From Cryptomeria japonica (lineage: Eukaryota; Streptophyta; Pinopsida; Cupressales; Cupressaceae): DNA of 64,000 bases. Shown here piece by piece: positions 62,810 through 64,000 of the stretch. A program made the position numbers and the translations under genes. The notes beneath the pieces are model-generated. The model did not search any database, had not been told where the DNA came from, and saw nothing but the letters and a program-made list of their open reading frames with translations. The first letter of the stretch is position 1, and each line of letters starts with the position of its first letter. Location: NCBI RefSeq assembly GCF_030272615.1, contig NC_081415.1, positions 266,323,925 through 266,387,924 on the forward strand, written 5' to 3'.

Positions 62810-64000
62810 GTAGTCAATAGGTCTAATGAAGCCCACAACTAGAAGTTTTTGTAATTCTACTTTTACCAATAATACAATCTATGGATGCATCTTTCTTAGC
62901 TTTTGTTTGTACGGTTTGATTCTTGGTAGCAACGGTAAATGATGTAATACCAATTGTGGATCTAGACCTAGCATATCTACATAGGACCAAGCGAAATTGA
63001 TCAAACATTGTTTGAAGAATTGTATGAACTTGTCATTTTCTTCCTGATTTAATGATTTTGCTAAGTGGATATTATGTATAGCTTCTCCTTCTGCTATATT
63101 TACTTCTTCAGTCTCTTCCATTAGTAATGTTGAATTCTCTTGCTCAATAGGGAGGTTGTCTAAGTTTCTTTTGTTATTGCAATCACTTTCATTTGTATCT
63201 TCTGACACAAAGGCACTTTCCTCTCCAAAGTATGTTGTTCTATCCAATTCTATAGCAAATCCTGCCTTATGATCACCTTGTGGAAACCCTTCTCTGACAC
63301 CAACGAATTCTGCAATAGCTTCATCATTCTCAAACCAATCTAGAGTTGGTTTTCCTTCTCGACCCTAATCAATTAAATATGAATGTATAAGGGGTAAGTC
63401 ATTGTTTCCTTCTATTGTAAAAGACTCTGACAACATGCATACCTGATTATTTGGATGACTTGGTATATCTTCATCATCAATGGGTGATTGGTTATAATCT
63501 GACGTGTCTATTGCTTGTGGGTTGTCATCATGATTAGATATGAATTCATAGTCATGAGAATCTGTCACACTTTCTATGTATGCTCCACTTTCTGAGGTTG
63601 TATTGCTTATATCCTCTTGTTCTTGTAACTAAATTTGTTGTAGATTTGTGGACCTCCTGTGTGTGGTGGATACCCTTCTCAAGCCTGTTATAAGTTGTTG
63701 CAGTCTTTCTTCATCTGACTCATTTGGTGGAGCTTGAGTTGTTTCCCTTGGCAAAAGTATTGATAGAAACCAAGGATTAGGCTCATTTTCTAGCGCTAAG
63801 CTCATTTTTGTTACCACATTTGCTTGTGCAAATGTTTCAGGTACTATATTCCTAGATGATTTTGCATTAGTTTCTTGTAGAAGATGTCTGATATCTTCAC
63901 CATCTGATTCCATACTAGGATATGTTGGTGCTTTCTTGCTTCTCTGAGATGAAGGGGGAAATACTCGTGTTGATAACTGATTCCGAGGTATGTACTCTGA
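62810..64000 (-). pseudogene. Gypsy G polyprotein upstream of RT (partial)
   Basis: Minus-strand open segments 63247-62879 (acidic, with SLNQEENDKFIQFFKQCLIN and FAWSYVDMLGLDPQLVLHHL, the linker before RT), 63568-63365 and 63913-63629. The FAWSY-DMPGLD word is typical just before gypsy RT. Gag and protease presumably lie beyond the right edge. Confidence 0.75.

Larger units (their letters stand above)
55443..64000 (-). mobile_element. Ty3/gypsy element G, Tat-like with second RNase H (runs off the right edge)
   Basis: Minus strand. The 3' LTR 56741-55443 starts TGTAGACACCT and is preceded by the purine tract AAAGAGGGGCAAA. Moving right: a 3' region with a TRIM and a SINE inserted, integrase, an extra archaeal-type RNase H, RNase H, RT, and upstream polyprotein to the window end. 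The RNaseH-aRNH order marks the Tat lineage. It inserted into copia H. The second TSD lies outside the window. Confidence 0.88.

Overview
This is plant nuclear DNA, most likely from a gymnosperm with a large, repeat-filled genome (a conifer is my first guess). The reasons are a host gene with plant-type GT-AG introns, one of which is 28.4 kb long and packed with nested retroelements, together with Ty1/copia, Ty3/gypsy (Tat-like), LINE, SINE, TRIM and hAT-like insertions, AT-rich filler and many decayed reading frames. No bacterial, organellar or CRISPR features are present.

The only host gene I can support is on the minus strand: a ubiquitin-specific protease of the UBP25 type. Four exons join in frame: 32719-32881, 31153-31624, 2716-2791 and 2499-2591. 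They encode the first 268 residues, including the Cys box. The remaining exons, including the His box, lie beyond position 1. Intron 2 (2792-31152) holds nearly half of the window.

Inside that intron, left to right: a decayed copia element (3348-about 9045) with a palindromic foreign block; a LINE (about 9046-14480) split by a deleted copia element with TSD AATTG (10085-12987); minisatellites; a younger LINE with RNase H (16069-17811); and a three-level nest. In that nest a hAT-like MITE (19177-29373, 8-bp TSD) contains a copia element (19237-29202), whose integrase/RT reading frame is split by a 4530-bp solo LTR (22213-26742, TSD GGCAG). The solo LTR carries 14 copies of an imperfect hairpin, most of them spaced exactly 165-167 bp apart.

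Upstream of the gene (33-64 kb): a diverged tandem duplication, two antisense LTR blocks, and a LINE (about 38000-41105 and 51725-53150) split by a 10.6-kb gypsy element (41106-51719, TSD AGTAC). That gypsy element lacks a recognisable gag and much of pol, and carries an opposite-strand plant mobile domain (PMD) reading frame which is itself broken by another solo LTR (44908-46264). A copia element (53172-55442) is then cut by the 3' LTR of a second Tat-like gypsy element that runs off the right edge. Its 3' region holds a 334-bp TRIM whose LTRs contain tRNA-like sequences, and a SINE with a 15-bp TSD.

The most interesting items are the 166-bp-periodic hairpin array, the TRIM with a tRNA-like sequence in each LTR, the giant intron verified by reading frame, and the PMD passenger. 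Boundaries backed by target-site duplications are firm. Domain calls on decayed elements rest on short motifs read by eye.
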